From Thiocapsa roseopersicina (GTDB lineage: Bacteria > Pseudomonadota > Gammaproteobacteria > Chromatiales > Chromatiaceae), in contig NZ_FNNZ01000020.1 in NCBI RefSeq assembly GCF_900106925.1, positions 35,554 to 99,553 of the forward strand: 64,000 bases of DNA. The letters run 5' to 3'. Positions within the stretch are counted from its first letter, which is position 1. Every line of letters starts with the position of its first letter. Position numbers and translations under genes: made by a program. Below are positions 37,254-46,286 of the stretch, one piece after another. The notes under the pieces were generated by a model. That model ran no database searches, was not told the origin of the DNA, and saw only the letters and a program-made list of their open reading frames with translations.

Positions 37254-37276
37254 AAAGGCGCCCGAAGGCGCCTTTT
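37254..37276. terminator. Bidirectional intrinsic terminator
   Basis: AAAGGCGCC-CGAA-GGCGCCTTTT forms a short GC stem with a CGAA loop, followed by T4 on the plus strand and T3 on the minus strand. It lies 47 bp after the soxL stop and probably ends the soxXAKL transcript. Confidence 0.75.
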
Positions 37277-37322
37277 CGCGTAATGGTGCCGTCTCCCCCC
37301 GAGGGCAGAACGGCGCTTCCGT

Positions 37323-37997
37323 TCAGGGTTTGACGGTCGTCAGGCCGACGCTGACCCAGTCCTGCATTCCGCCGCGATACCACTTGAGCTTATGCACCGG
37401 GTAGCCGAGATCGACGAGTGTCTTGATGTTCTCTGTGGATTGACCACACCAGATGCCGTTGCAGAAGAGGACGAGGGTCTTGGCGTCGGTGAAGTCCCAG
37501 GCGTTCTTCTCGGCGTCGAAGCGGCCGTCGAACTCGTCTCCAAGGATCTGCCGGAAGGCGTCGGCCTGCTCGGGTGTCTCGAAGGTTCCGGCGGCATCCG
37601 AGCTGATCTTGTTCCAGGGGATATTGATCGCGCCCGGGATGGTCCCGCGCATGACCCAGTCGGGCGTGCGCGAGTCGACGACGAGGATGCTGTCGTCGCC
37701 CTTGGACTTGCGGTTGAGGTAGTCAAGCACCTCGAGCTCGCCGATCGTGCCGACGCCGGGGAGGGCGACGATCGGTTGCACGCAGAAGGGCGGGCAGCCG
37801 CGATCGGTCTTTTGGAACATTGCGGGAAGGATCGCATCACGGTCGTGGCCGCGTTGAATGGTCACCGTCTGGCCGTTGTGGATGACATCCATGCTCTCGA
37901 TGGTCGCCGAGATCCGGTTGTCGGCAGCGAGCAGGGTGCCGGGCAGGGTGCTCGCGAGGACGATCAAAAGCGTTGCAGTGGTGGTCTGTTTCAGCAT
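37323..37997 (-). CDS. soxL: SoxL: rhodanese-like sulfurtransferase of the sox cluster
   Basis: A 224-residue exported rhodanese from the ATG at 37997. Residues 1-25 form a Sec signal (LLIVLASTLPGTLLAA). The rhodanese domain contains SILVVDSRTPDWVMRGTIPGAINIPWNKI and the active-site loop LVLFCNGIWCGQST. It ends with LKWYRGGMQDW. In Allochromatium vinosum a rhodanese of this type (SoxL) follows soxBXAK and assists thiosulfate oxidation by handling sulfane sulfur from SoxYZ. The same order here supports the name. A second Cys pair (GCPPFC) lies upstream of the domain. Confidence 0.85.
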   Translation of the reverse strand: MLKQTTTATLLIVLASTLPGTLLAADNRISATIESMDVIHNGQTVTIQRGHDRDAILPAMFQKTDRGCPPFCVQPIVALPGVGTIGELEVLDYLNRKSKGDDSILVVDSRTPDWVMRGTIPGAINIPWNKISSDAAGTFETPEQADAFRQILGDEFDGRFDAEKNAWDFTDAKTLVLFCNGIWCGQSTENIKTLVDLGYPVHKLKWYRGGMQDWVSVGLTTVKP

Positions 37998-38067
37998 TGT
38001 GGTCTCCTTAATCCGATTGAGAAGGGCGGCCGGTACGGGGCGCGGCTCATGCGACCCGGTTATTCCG

Positions 38068-38619
38068 TCACTGCTGTTTCTTGACGTATGAGGGGAAGGT
38101 TGCCCCCTTCTCGCGCATGGCTTGCTCGTAGCCCATCTCACCCTGACGCCGTGCCTTCTCGGCCAGAGCGATTGCACTGGCGAAATCACCGGAATTGGCC
38201 AGGTCCTGCGCCTCCTTGATGAGTTTCCCGGTATCGCGCCACTCGCCCCGGACCGAGCTTGCCTTCTTGCGCGCGGCCTCGGCTGCTGCGATGGCCTCTT
38301 CGGCTTGCTTCGCCGCGCCGGCATCGACGGTGCCGCCTTGCGCCTGCTCGACGGCGAAGGTGTCTTGCTTCATCGCCTTGAGGGACAGCTCGCGGGCCTT
38401 GGTGAATTGGCGATCGGGCATGATCGCCTCCGCCTCTTTGATCATCGAAGCGGTTTCCTCGGATGCGACGCCGGCTGTCTGCGCAGCTGCGTGGGCCGCC
38501 TTGGCCTCTTCGATCGCCTGCTCGGCTTCGGATCTGTGGGTCGCCCATGCGCTGGTCATGGGCAGGGCGACCAACAGGCCGCCGATGAATATCGTTCTGA
38601 TTACACTGCGAATCGACAT
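38068..38619 (-). CDS. soxK: SoxK: SoxXA-binding protein
   Basis: A 183-residue periplasmic protein from the ATG at 38619 with a Sec signal (TIFIGGLLVALPMTSAWA). The mature part is an alanine/glutamate-rich helical (DUF4398-like) domain with repeated EAEQAIEEAKAAHAAAQ-type segments, and ends GYEQAMREKGATFPSYVKKQ, the typical SoxXA-binding-protein tail. SoxK completes the SoxXAK c-type cytochrome complex that couples thiosulfate to SoxYZ. It appears longer than the roughly 100-residue SoxK proteins I know, owing to the extended helical part. It lies 81 bp after soxA. Confidence 0.8.
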   Translation of the reverse strand: MSIRSVIRTIFIGGLLVALPMTSAWATHRSEAEQAIEEAKAAHAAAQTAGVASEETASMIKEAEAIMPDRQFTKARELSLKAMKQDTFAVEQAQGGTVDAGAAKQAEEAIAAAEAARKKASSVRGEWRDTGKLIKEAQDLANSGDFASAIALAEKARRQGEMGYEQAMREKGATFPSYVKKQQ

Positions 38620-38700
38620 CGTGTTGGACTCCTCTCGTGCGCTCTCCAAGAGGGCGCGCCGCGTGTGCGCGCCCGGTGCCTCTGGCGGCGTTGGCGTGCG

Positions 38701-39540
38701 TTACTTGCGTGCGCCGGGCCCATTAAGCTCCAGGCCGTTGTTCAGGTAGGTCATGAAGAACTCGAGGTTGCGATACTCCTCGCCCTGAAGCGGGAAGGGT
38801 GCCGCGCGCACCTGCTCGTTGCAGCCTTTATAGCGGCGATGCAGCGTGCCCATCTCGCCCCATTTGGAGCGATAGACCGGCCAGTGCGTGGTGTGACCGA
38901 AGGCGGGGCTCAGCACCTCCGTACGCAGGGTTGTTCCGGAGTTGCCGAAGTGGCAATGACTGCACGAGAAGTTGAACTGACCGCGCCGTGCGAAGTAGAA
39001 CTCCTTGCCCGCTTCGAAGGCCGCGACCGCGCGGGGATCATCCGCGGGAATCTCCACGTTCGTTACCTGGCCGCGTGATTCGAAGGCCATATAGGCGGTG
39101 ATGTCCGCCATTGGACCCTTTGCGTAATCGAGCGGCTTCTCGCCGTTGGCCTCGAGGCACTCGTTGATGGCGAGCGGCAGGGTGATGACCATCCCGCGGT
39201 CTTTGTCCCAGTAGGGATACTTGCCGACGATCGCCGGGCCATCCGGGAAGCAGTCCGCATAGGTCTTGCCGTTGGCGAACGGCGTGTTCCACATTTCCTC
39301 GCCGGCAGTGAGTGCGTTCTCGTAGGGCGGGAATTCCTCGATCGCCTCCCAGTTTTCGCGTCCGACCGGGTCCACCGCATAGACGCCGTTGGCGAAATCC
39401 TGAAAGGGTACGGTCGGGAAGCGCTCGGTAAAATAGGCTTGGAAGGTCGCCTTGTCTTCCTCGGGTGTCGAGGCGAGCGCCGGGATGGAGAGCGAGCAGG
39501 CGAGACCGACAGTGGTTAACGACAGCAATAACTTAGACAT
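38701..39540 (-). CDS. soxA: SoxA: monoheme c-type cytochrome subunit
   Basis: A 279-residue SoxA with a Sec signal ending near residue 23. It has a single CxxCH heme site (FSCSHCHFGNSGT) and the conserved C-terminal cysteine heme ligand in YKGCNEQVRAAPF, which carries a persulfide in characterised SoxA. The first heme site of diheme SoxA proteins is absent; only a lone Cys (ADCFPDGP) is seen in that half. With SoxX it conjugates thiosulfate to the SoxY cysteine in the periplasm. It lies 26 bp after soxX. Confidence 0.95.
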   Translation of the reverse strand: MSKLLLSLTTVGLACSLSIPALASTPEEDKATFQAYFTERFPTVPFQDFANGVYAVDPVGRENWEAIEEFPPYENALTAGEEMWNTPFANGKTYADCFPDGPAIVGKYPYWDKDRGMVITLPLAINECLEANGEKPLDYAKGPMADITAYMAFESRGQVTNVEIPADDPRAVAAFEAGKEFYFARRGQFNFSCSHCHFGNSGTTLRTEVLSPAFGHTTHWPVYRSKWGEMGTLHRRYKGCNEQVRAAPFPLQGEEYRNLEFFMTYLNNGLELNGPGARK

Positions 39541-39566
39541 TATTTGTTTGCCTCCGAAGGTCGCTC

Positions 39567-39947
39567 TTAGAGTGTCCAGATATACTCGACGACGTCCACG
39601 AATTCCTTGTTGGTCAGGATCTCATGCTTGCCGAACGGCGGCATGGCGGCCTCGGGCGCCTTGACAGTCGCGTCCCAGATCTGGCGGGCGAGGGCTTCCT
39701 TGCTCGGATAGCGGGTCTGCATGGCGATCAAGGCCGGGCCGATGGCTCCGGGGCTCTCGGCGCCGACGATCATGTGACAGGCAACACAGTTGCCCTTGCC
39801 GTTGTCTTCGGCAAGGGCCTTGCCGGCCGCGGCATCTCCGTTGAGGTCCAGTTCAGGCATATCGACCGCCGCGGCGACGACGGCAAGTGTGGATAATCCA
39901 AGGCCAAGAGCGATCGCGCTCGCTCGGATCGGGCGTAGGGACAGCAT
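39567..39947 (-). CDS. soxX: SoxX: c-type cytochrome subunit
   Basis: A 126-residue SoxX from the ATG at 39947, preceded by GGAGG eight bases upstream; a start 36 bases earlier would lack a ribosome site. A Sec signal (ALGLGLSTLAVVAAAV) is followed by one heme site NCVACHM and a probable methionine ligand in EAAMPPFGKHEILT. The end VDVVEYIWTL is typical. It is the electron-accepting partner of SoxA and the first gene of soxXAKL, divergent from soxB. Confidence 0.95.
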   Translation of the reverse strand: MLSLRPIRASAIALGLGLSTLAVVAAAVDMPELDLNGDAAAGKALAEDNGKGNCVACHMIVGAESPGAIGPALIAMQTRYPSKEALARQIWDATVKAPEAAMPPFGKHEILTNKEFVDVVEYIWTL

Positions 39948-40284
39948 GCGTGTAGCCTCCTGAGGTCTCTGCTGTAACGACATGGTCTCGGAGTTGCTCC
40001 GGACCCTGATTTCTTGTCTGATCTCCGCGTCGTCGCGCGGTCTTCCCGTGGTCGTTCGTTGACGCCGCGATGTTCTGTCGGAGGAATCCTAACACGTCGA
40101 ATTGAAAATGTCCGACTCCCAAGGTGCGACGCGGAACGACTTGTACGGAAGCGACAATCTGACCCGCGGTGGGCTCGGCGATGGCGTTCGCGACCCATGA
40201 CCGGGCATACTAGTCGGGATTCACCACGCCGTCGGCCCCAGTGGCAGGGGGCGCACTTGCAGCCAAACGGAGGACTAAGAACCA
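39948..40284. promoter_or_regulatory. Divergent soxX/soxB intergenic region
   Basis: This 337-bp region separates the divergent soxX and soxB starts and must carry both promoters. The soxB ribosome site is GGAGG about 10 bp before its ATG, and the soxX site is GGAGG at the other end. An AT-richer stretch lies near 40090-40115. I could not assign operator sequences. Confidence 0.5.
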
Positions 40285-42063
40285 ATGTCACTATCAAGAC
40301 GTGAATTCATGCGACTCATGGGAATTGCCGGTGCTGCCGGGATGTTCCCCTCGTCGGTTTTCGCAGCAAAGCGGATGCCGGCCGATCTCTACGAGGTGCC
40401 GAAGTTCGGCAACGTTACCCTCCTGCATATCACCGACACACACGCGCAGTTGAACCCGGTCTATTTCCGCGAGCCGAACGTCAACATCGGCATCGGGCCG
40501 GCCCTCGGACAGGCACCGCACGTCGTGGGCGAGGCGTTTCTGAAGCACTTCGGCGTGGATCCTGGCGGCATCGAGGCACACGCATTCACCTTCCTCGATT
40601 TCGACGCCGGTGCCGAGAAATACGGCGCGGTCGGGGGCTTCGCACATCTCAAGACGCTGGTGGATCGAGTCCGCACCGAGCGCGGCGACGGCAACAGCCT
40701 GCTGCTGGACGGCGGCGATACCTGGCAGGGCTCCGGGACAGCCTATTGGACCCGCGGGATGGACATGGTCGGTGCCTGCAATCTGCTCGGCGTCGACGTC
40801 ATGACCGGCCACTGGGAATTCACCTACCTCGACGAGGAGGTCATCAAGAACGTCGGCGAATTCAAAGGCGAGTTCGTCGCTCAAAACGTCAAAGTGCGCG
40901 AAGAGGCGCTGTTCGACTACCGTTTCGCCGACTTCCCCGGTTTCGACGAGGATCTCGGGCGCGCATTCAAGCCCTACACCATCAAGGAGGTCGGCGGCGT
41001 GAAGGTCGCGGTCGTCGGGCAGGCATTTCCTTACACGCCGATCGCCAACCCGCAGCGCTTCATGCCGGACTGGACCTTCGGTATCGACGATGGCTCGATG
41101 CAGGAGGTCGTCGACCGGGTGCGCGAAGAGGAGAAACCGGACCTCGTCGTCGTGCTGTCTCACAACGGCATGGACGTGGATCTGAAGATGGCCTCGCGCG
41201 TGACCGGCATCGACGTCATCTTCGGCGGTCATACGCACGACGGGATGCCGGCGCCGACCATCGTCGAGAACGCGTCCGGCAAGACACTCGTTACCAACGC
41301 CGGTTCCAACGGTAAGTTCCTCGGCGTGATGGACATGGAGGTGAAGGACGGCAAGCTGCAGGATTTCCGCTATCGCCTGCTGCCGGTTTTCTCCAACCTG
41401 CTAGAGCCGAACGCGGCGATGGTCGAGTACATCACGGGCGTGCGGGCACCCTACAAGGCCCAACTGGAAGAAGAGCTGGCGACCGCCGAGGAAATCCTGT
41501 TCCGCCGCGGCAACTTCAACGGCACCTTCGATCAGGTCATCTGCGACGCGCTGCGCAAGGTCAACGACGCACAGATCAGCCTCTCGCCGGGCTTCCGATG
41601 GGGGACGACCGTGCTGCCGGGCCAGAAGATCACCATGGACAACGTCATGGATCAGACCTGCATCACCTACCCGGAGACCTACCGGCGCGAGATGACCGGA
41701 GCGGACATCAAGCTGATCCTCGAGGACGTCTGCGACAACCTCTTCAACCCGGATCCCTATGTCCAGCAGGGCGGGGACATGGTGCGGGTCGGCGGTCTTG
41801 ACTACGTCTGTGATCCGACCGCATCGATGGGCGAGCGCATCCTGGACATGGCGCTCGACGACGGTACCAAGATCGAGGCCGACAAGACCTACGTGGTTGC
41901 CGGTTGGGCGACGGTCGGCAGCCAATCGCCGGGCGAGCCGATCTGGGAGACGGTCGCGACCTATCTGCGCGACATCAAGACGGTCAAGATCGAGAAGCTC
42001 AACACGCCGAAGCTCAAGAACGTGGCGGGTAATCCGGGGATTGCCGATTATCCGTTCATGTAG
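40285..42063 (+). CDS. soxB: SoxB: thiosulfohydrolase
   Basis: A 592-residue dimanganese hydrolase that releases sulfate from SoxYZ-bound S-thiosulfonate in the periplasm. A twin-arginine signal (LSRREFMRLMGIAGAAGMF) directs folded export. Metal-site motifs of the 5'-nucleotidase fold are LLHITDTHAQL, LLLDGGDTWQGS, MTGHWEFTY, VVLSHNGMD and FGGHTHDGMPAP. Family length is normal. It is divergent from soxXAKL; soxYZ and soxCD are not in the window. Absence of soxCD is typical of sulfur-globule-forming purple sulfur bacteria, but their absence genome-wide cannot be judged here. Confidence 0.97.
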   Translation: MSLSRREFMRLMGIAGAAGMFPSSVFAAKRMPADLYEVPKFGNVTLLHITDTHAQLNPVYFREPNVNIGIGPALGQAPHVVGEAFLKHFGVDPGGIEAHAFTFLDFDAGAEKYGAVGGFAHLKTLVDRVRTERGDGNSLLLDGGDTWQGSGTAYWTRGMDMVGACNLLGVDVMTGHWEFTYLDEEVIKNVGEFKGEFVAQNVKVREEALFDYRFADFPGFDEDLGRAFKPYTIKEVGGVKVAVVGQAFPYTPIANPQRFMPDWTFGIDDGSMQEVVDRVREEEKPDLVVVLSHNGMDVDLKMASRVTGIDVIFGGHTHDGMPAPTIVENASGKTLVTNAGSNGKFLGVMDMEVKDGKLQDFRYRLLPVFSNLLEPNAAMVEYITGVRAPYKAQLEEELATAEEILFRRGNFNGTFDQVICDALRKVNDAQISLSPGFRWGTTVLPGQKITMDNVMDQTCITYPETYRREMTGADIKLILEDVCDNLFNPDPYVQQGGDMVRVGGLDYVCDPTASMGERILDMALDDGTKIEADKTYVVAGWATVGSQSPGEPIWETVATYLRDIKTVKIEKLNTPKLKNVAGNPGIADYPFM

Positions 42064-42456
42064 CGGCAGAGCCGGATCGCTCTTGCGGGCGTCCGGCTCG
42101 GCTCGCGTCTCGGAACGACCCGAGACGCGGGCCGCGTCCATCCGGTCGAAGCCCCTGCGAGGTATCCGAGACACGCCCAAAGCCTTTATGTGGTTTTTAC
42201 AATTCTTTGTATAGATAGAAAGGCTGAGGCAGTCGTTGACGCGACCGACACCAGCCCAACACAATCGCGCGCTCCCCGGGACCTGGGGACCGCTTGATCG
42301 AAACCCTCCATCGGGACACCGCGCCGCTGTCGGCCCAGACCTCTTGGGTGCCGTAGGTCCGGACCTCGCGCGCCGTTTTTGCCGATGCCTGTCGTTGGCG
42401 TCGGATCCGGCGGGCACCTGATGACTTCAAAAACAACCGCCTCCAAAGGTACCCCT
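42064..42456 (+). other. 393-bp intergenic region with hairpins
   Basis: No gene is recognised between soxB and the DUF485 gene. A 9-bp perfect stem GCGTCTCGG/CCGAGACGC with a 6-nt loop (42105-42128) may end the soxB transcript, though without a T run. An unusually AT-rich stretch at 42181-42225 is bounded by AGCCTTT and AAAGGCT (7-bp inverted repeat) and may hold the promoter or operator of the acetate symporter genes. Confidence 0.45.
42105..42128 (+). terminator. Hairpin after soxB
   Basis: A 9-bp perfect GC-rich inverted repeat (GCGTCTCGG, loop AACGAC, CCGAGACGC) 42 bp after the soxB stop. No poly-T follows, so terminator function is uncertain. Confidence 0.4.
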
Positions 42457-42768
42457 ATGAAACAGACGACGGTCGATGCCATCAAGGATCATCCGCGCTA
42501 TCAGGAGCTTGTGTGTTCCCGCAAGTGTTTCGCCTGGAACCTCACGGTCATCATGTTGGCCATTTACTACGGCTTTATCCTCGTAATCGCCTTCGCGCCC
42601 AAGCTTCTGGGCACCCCGATCTCGCCCGGTGCCGTGACCACGGTCGGCATCCCGGTCGGCATCATCATTATCCTCAGTGCCTTCATTCTGACCGGGATCT
42701 ATGTCTCCAAGGCCAACGGCAAATTCGATGAGCTGACCAAGGCCATCCGCGAGGATCTTCAAGCATGA
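42457..42768 (+). CDS. DUF485 membrane protein (YjcH-like)
   Basis: A 103-residue DUF485 protein with two membrane helices ([20 protein letters not shown] and [21 protein letters not shown]) and the conserved N-terminal [17 protein letters not shown]. The ATG at 42457 has AAAGG about 8 bp upstream; starts at 42421 or 42379 are also in frame. Such proteins are almost always encoded directly before actP, as here, where the stop and the actP start overlap (ATGA). It probably assists the symporter. Confidence 0.88.
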   Translation: MKQTTVDAIKDHPRYQELVCSRKCFAWNLTVIMLAIYYGFILVIAFAPKLLGTPISPGAVTTVGIPVGIIIILSAFILTGIYVSKANGKFDELTKAIREDLQA

Positions 42769-44486
42769 AACGCTTCGCGACTTGGGGCGTCCTCTTCGCC
42801 CTGCTGACTCCCTTCATGATCGTTGCCGCGCCGGCCCTCTCAGGTGCCGTCGAGCAGCAGTCGATGAACATGACTGCCATCTACATGTTTATCGCGTTCG
42901 TCGCGGGAACACTCGGCATCACCTACTGGGCGGCCAAGCGGACCCGATCCGCCAGCGACTTCTACACCGCGGGCGGCGGCATCACCGGTTTCCAGAACGG
43001 TCTGGCCATCGCCGGCGACTACATGTCGGCCGCGTCCTTCCTGGGTATTTCGGGTCTGGTCTTCGCCTCCGGCTACGATGGTTTGATCTACTCCATCGGC
43101 TTCCTGGTCGGTTGGCCGATCATCATGTTCCTGATCGCCGAGCAGATCCGCAACCTGGGTAAGTTCACCTTCGCGGACGTGAGCTCCTACCGGTTCGGAC
43201 AGACGCAGGTTCGCACCATGGCCGCGGTGTCCTCGCTGGTCGTCGTCGCCTTCTACCTGATTGCGCAGATGGTCGGCGCCGGCAAGCTGATTCAGCTCCT
43301 GTTCGGCCTGGATTACTGGATCGCCGTGGTCATCGTCGGCGTCCTGATGATGGTCTACGTCATCTTCGGCGGCATGACCGCGACCACCTGGGTGCAGATC
43401 ATCAAGGCAGTGCTGTTGCTCTGCGGCGCAACCTTCATGGCGGTCGCGGCGCTGAACCACTTCAACTTCTCTCCCGAGGAGATGTTCCGTCAGGCGGTCG
43501 AGATCAGTCCGAAGGGAGACGCCATCATGGCGCCAGGCTCGCTGGTGACGGATCCGATCAACGCCATTTCGCTGGGTCTGGCTCTGATGTTCGGAACCGC
43601 CGGTCTGCCGCACATCCTGATGCGCTTCTTCACAGTTCCGGATGCCAAGGAGGCGCGTAAATCGGTCTTCTACGCCACCGGGTTCATCGGGTACTTCTAC
43701 ATCCTGACCTTCATCATCGGCTTTGCGGCCATCGTGCTATTGGCCCAGCACCCCGAGTTCTTTAAGCCCGAAGCCCTGGCGGCGGACGGCACGGTCATCA
43801 AGGCTCAACTGGTCAGCGGCATCAACGGCGGGACCAACATGGTCGCCATCCATCTGGCCGAAGCGGTCGGCGGCAATCTCTTCCTCGGCTTCATCTCGGC
43901 CGTGGCCTTCGCCACCATCCTGGCCGTCGTCTCGGGTCTGACCCTGGCCGGCGCCTCCGCCATCTCGCATGACCTCTACGCCAGCGTGATCGCACGCGGT
44001 CGCAGCAACGAGACGACGGAGATCCGTGTCTCCAAGTTCGCCACCTTCGGCTTGGGCCTGGTTGCCATCGGACTGGGCATCGCCTTCGAGAGTCAGAACG
44101 TCGCCTTCATGGTCGGTCTGGCATTCGCAATCGCGGCGAGTGCGAACTTCCCGGTTCTGGTCGCGTCGATCTTTTGGAGCAAGATGACCACCCGCGGCGC
44201 ATTGATCGGCGGTTTCGCCGGCCTCATCAGCGCGGTGGTGTTGACCATCATGTCCAAGGCGGTATGGGGTGACGTGCTCGGTAATGTCGGCGCCGACGGC
44301 AAACCCGTCGGCCTGATCTTCCTGAACAACCCGGCGATCATCTCTATCCCGATCTCCTTCGTCTGCATCTGGCTGTTCTCGATCCTCGACAGCTCGGATC
44401 GCGCGAAGATCGACCGTGCTGCCTTCGATGCCCAGCGGATTCGCTGCGAAACCGGCATCGGTGCAGAGGGTGCTTCGGGTCACTGA
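42765..44486 (+). CDS. actP: Cation/acetate symporter
   Basis: A 573-residue sodium:solute symporter of the ActP type with about 13-14 membrane helices. Motifs include [24 protein letters not shown] (core start), [25 protein letters not shown] and [24 protein letters not shown]. An N-terminal segment ([18 protein letters not shown]) may act as a signal or first helix. It imports acetate and other short monocarboxylates, fitting the acyl-phosphate genes at the left end. A strong hairpin follows at 44498. Confidence 0.94.
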   Translation: MKRFATWGVLFALLTPFMIVAAPALSGAVEQQSMNMTAIYMFIAFVAGTLGITYWAAKRTRSASDFYTAGGGITGFQNGLAIAGDYMSAASFLGISGLVFASGYDGLIYSIGFLVGWPIIMFLIAEQIRNLGKFTFADVSSYRFGQTQVRTMAAVSSLVVVAFYLIAQMVGAGKLIQLLFGLDYWIAVVIVGVLMMVYVIFGGMTATTWVQIIKAVLLLCGATFMAVAALNHFNFSPEEMFRQAVEISPKGDAIMAPGSLVTDPINAISLGLALMFGTAGLPHILMRFFTVPDAKEARKSVFYATGFIGYFYILTFIIGFAAIVLLAQHPEFFKPEALAADGTVIKAQLVSGINGGTNMVAIHLAEAVGGNLFLGFISAVAFATILAVVSGLTLAGASAISHDLYASVIARGRSNETTEIRVSKFATFGLGLVAIGLGIAFESQNVAFMVGLAFAIAASANFPVLVASIFWSKMTTRGALIGGFAGLISAVVLTIMSKAVWGDVLGNVGADGKPVGLIFLNNPAIISIPISFVCIWLFSILDSSDRAKIDRAAFDAQRIRCETGIGAEGASGH

Positions 44487-44497
44487 CGTCCGACGCC

Positions 44498-44530
44498 ATC
44501 CCAATCCCCCGTTCTGCGGGGGATTGGGAT
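44498..44530 (+). terminator. Strong 13-bp hairpin after actP
   Basis: ATCCCAATCCCCC and its exact reverse complement are separated by 7 nt, 11 bp after the actP stop; CTCTC follows rather than a T run. It very likely ends the transcript. Confidence 0.65.
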
Positions 44531-44551
44531 CTCTCGGCGCATGGAATCTCT

Positions 44552-44614
44552 AGCGGAGACGCGGAGTGCATGAAGAACAGATCCCTGTTCCTTCGTGTAC
44601 TCCGCGTCTCCGCT
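44552..44614. repeat. 63-nt near-perfect palindrome
   Basis: AGCGGAGACGCGGAGT (44552-44567) is exactly complementary to 44599-44614, and the interior also pairs (GAAGAACAG with CTGTTCCTTC). The whole folds into one long hairpin. It resembles small dispersed palindromic repeats, but no second copy was seen in this window. Confidence 0.6.
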
Positions 44615-44875
44615 TTGGCGTTCCGCGCTGGAACGGGGGCACCGACCTAACCGGTTGGTTGACGCGCTTCCGGGGAGACATCCTTGGCTCATTGGTCGAA
44701 GCTGCGTCCGACTAGGCTGCCCTGAACCGCGACCGGCCGATGTCGACACCCAACACGCCATAAGCCATGCCGCCGCAACCACTGCGGTTGATGCGGGTTA
44801 TTTTTGCCGGGCACCTCGTGTCCGTGGGTGCGGGCGTACGCTGATCGTGACCAACGGAACCGCACCCGCGCGACC

Positions 44876-46126
44876 TCAAGGCATGCGACGGCGGATCCGG
44901 GGCCGGCCCCGGAACGCGGTCTCGAGCAGCCAGTCGCTTTTTCCGCCATTTTCGACCGGCTCCCGGTCCAGTACGCACCGAAGCGCTGCGCGCTGTTTCC
45001 GACTCCACTCGAGCGCGAATCGATGGGCACCGTCCGCCAAGGCCGCATATCCAGACGGGTCGCGTAGGATCGCGACCACGGCAGAGGCAAACTCTGTCGG
45101 GTCGTCCGCGACGACCAGGCCGGCGCCCGGCTGAAGCCCGGCGGCCCCCAGGGTTGTGGTGACGACAGGCTTACCGTACGCCAGGGCTTCGATGTTCTTG
45201 ATCTTGAGGCCGGTCCCCGCGCGAACCGGATTGACCACGATGTCGATCGTTGCGTAGAGGGACGCGAGCGACTCCACCCGGCCGAGGTTGATGACGCCGT
45301 CAGCCCGCTGATCGTCCCCTTCGCCGATCGGACCGGCGAGGATCAGCTCGGCGTCGGCGATCTCCGCCCGAACGCGTGGCAGAACGAGTTCCCTGAGCAC
45401 GGCGACCGCGTCCGTGTTGCTCTTGCAGACGGAGCCCATGAACAATAGGCGAGCACCCGGTGGGCGCGCCGCCGGTGGCTCGGCGGAGATCAGATGACCG
45501 ACGGTGACGACATCGCGCTTGGTTATCTGTCTGAAGTGCTCGCCTTCCTGATCCTGAATCGCAAGTATCAAGTCTGCACGATCGAGTCCCTTACGTTCCT
45601 CGCGAGGGGTTATCGAGTAAGAGCCGTAGGTCTCGAAGTGGTCGAGGAAACCGCGATGGCGGTTGCTGAAGAGATCGTGCGTATCGATGACCTTGAGGAC
45701 ATGACGGGGGAAGCAGCGCAGCGCCTTCGAGAAGAAGACATACTCGACGACGACGACATCAGGCCGGAGCGACCGCGCAATCATCCGGATCCGCCCATCG
45801 AGTCTGTTGTCGTACCAATCGTCCACACCGCGGCGGAATGCTGCTTCTCGATCGAGCAGCCTCAGGAGCCTCCGACGGACACGGCACATCAGCGGTCGAG
45901 ATTGTCGGTAGGGGAGTGCAAGGAAACGGTCCGGTCCCCAGAAGTCGGCCATCGCCCCGGGATCCCCCGTCTCCCGCTGTACGTGAGCAAAAAACAAATC
46001 ATGGCCGAGGATGCGTATGCACTGACCGAGTGCGGCAATTCGAGATCGGTTTCCGGCCGTTGGGGGGTGTGAGGGTATCGGCGAGATCATCAAGACCCGC
46101 TTCGCGGTCGGGACGGCCGATATCAT
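44876..46126 (-). CDS. Glycosyltransferase (GT-B, family 4-like)
   Basis: A 416-residue cytoplasmic glycosyltransferase from the ATG at 46126, which has AGGA 7 bp upstream; an ATG at 46189 is also in frame but has no ribosome site. The N-terminus VLMISPIPSHPPTAGNRSRI is a typical GT-B donor-fold start, and the C-terminal nucleotide-sugar region is VRAGTGLKIKNIEALAYGKPVV. DVVVVEYVFFSKAL and VIDTHDLFSNRHRGF lie between. It probably adds a sugar to an extracellular polysaccharide or glycan. It is divergent from the phosphodiesterase-type gene at 46287. Confidence 0.85.
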   Translation of the reverse strand: MISAVPTAKRVLMISPIPSHPPTAGNRSRIAALGQCIRILGHDLFFAHVQRETGDPGAMADFWGPDRFLALPYRQSRPLMCRVRRRLLRLLDREAAFRRGVDDWYDNRLDGRIRMIARSLRPDVVVVEYVFFSKALRCFPRHVLKVIDTHDLFSNRHRGFLDHFETYGSYSITPREERKGLDRADLILAIQDQEGEHFRQITKRDVVTVGHLISAEPPAARPPGARLLFMGSVCKSNTDAVAVLRELVLPRVRAEIADAELILAGPIGEGDDQRADGVINLGRVESLASLYATIDIVVNPVRAGTGLKIKNIEALAYGKPVVTTTLGAAGLQPGAGLVVADDPTEFASAVVAILRDPSGYAALADGAHRFALEWSRKQRAALRCVLDREPVENGGKSDWLLETAFRGRPRIRRRMP

Positions 46127-46286
46127 TTTGAATCCTGTGGCTTCAAGCACTCGCATCCTCGAATCGAGCAATGCGGGAATCTCCGACATTGGGCAGGCAG
46201 GCCTGGCGAGGCGGCCCCGTCCGACGTTGACCTAATCAGTTCGGCCTATACTTCCAGCTCGTCGCAGCCGAACAGGACCATTAACC

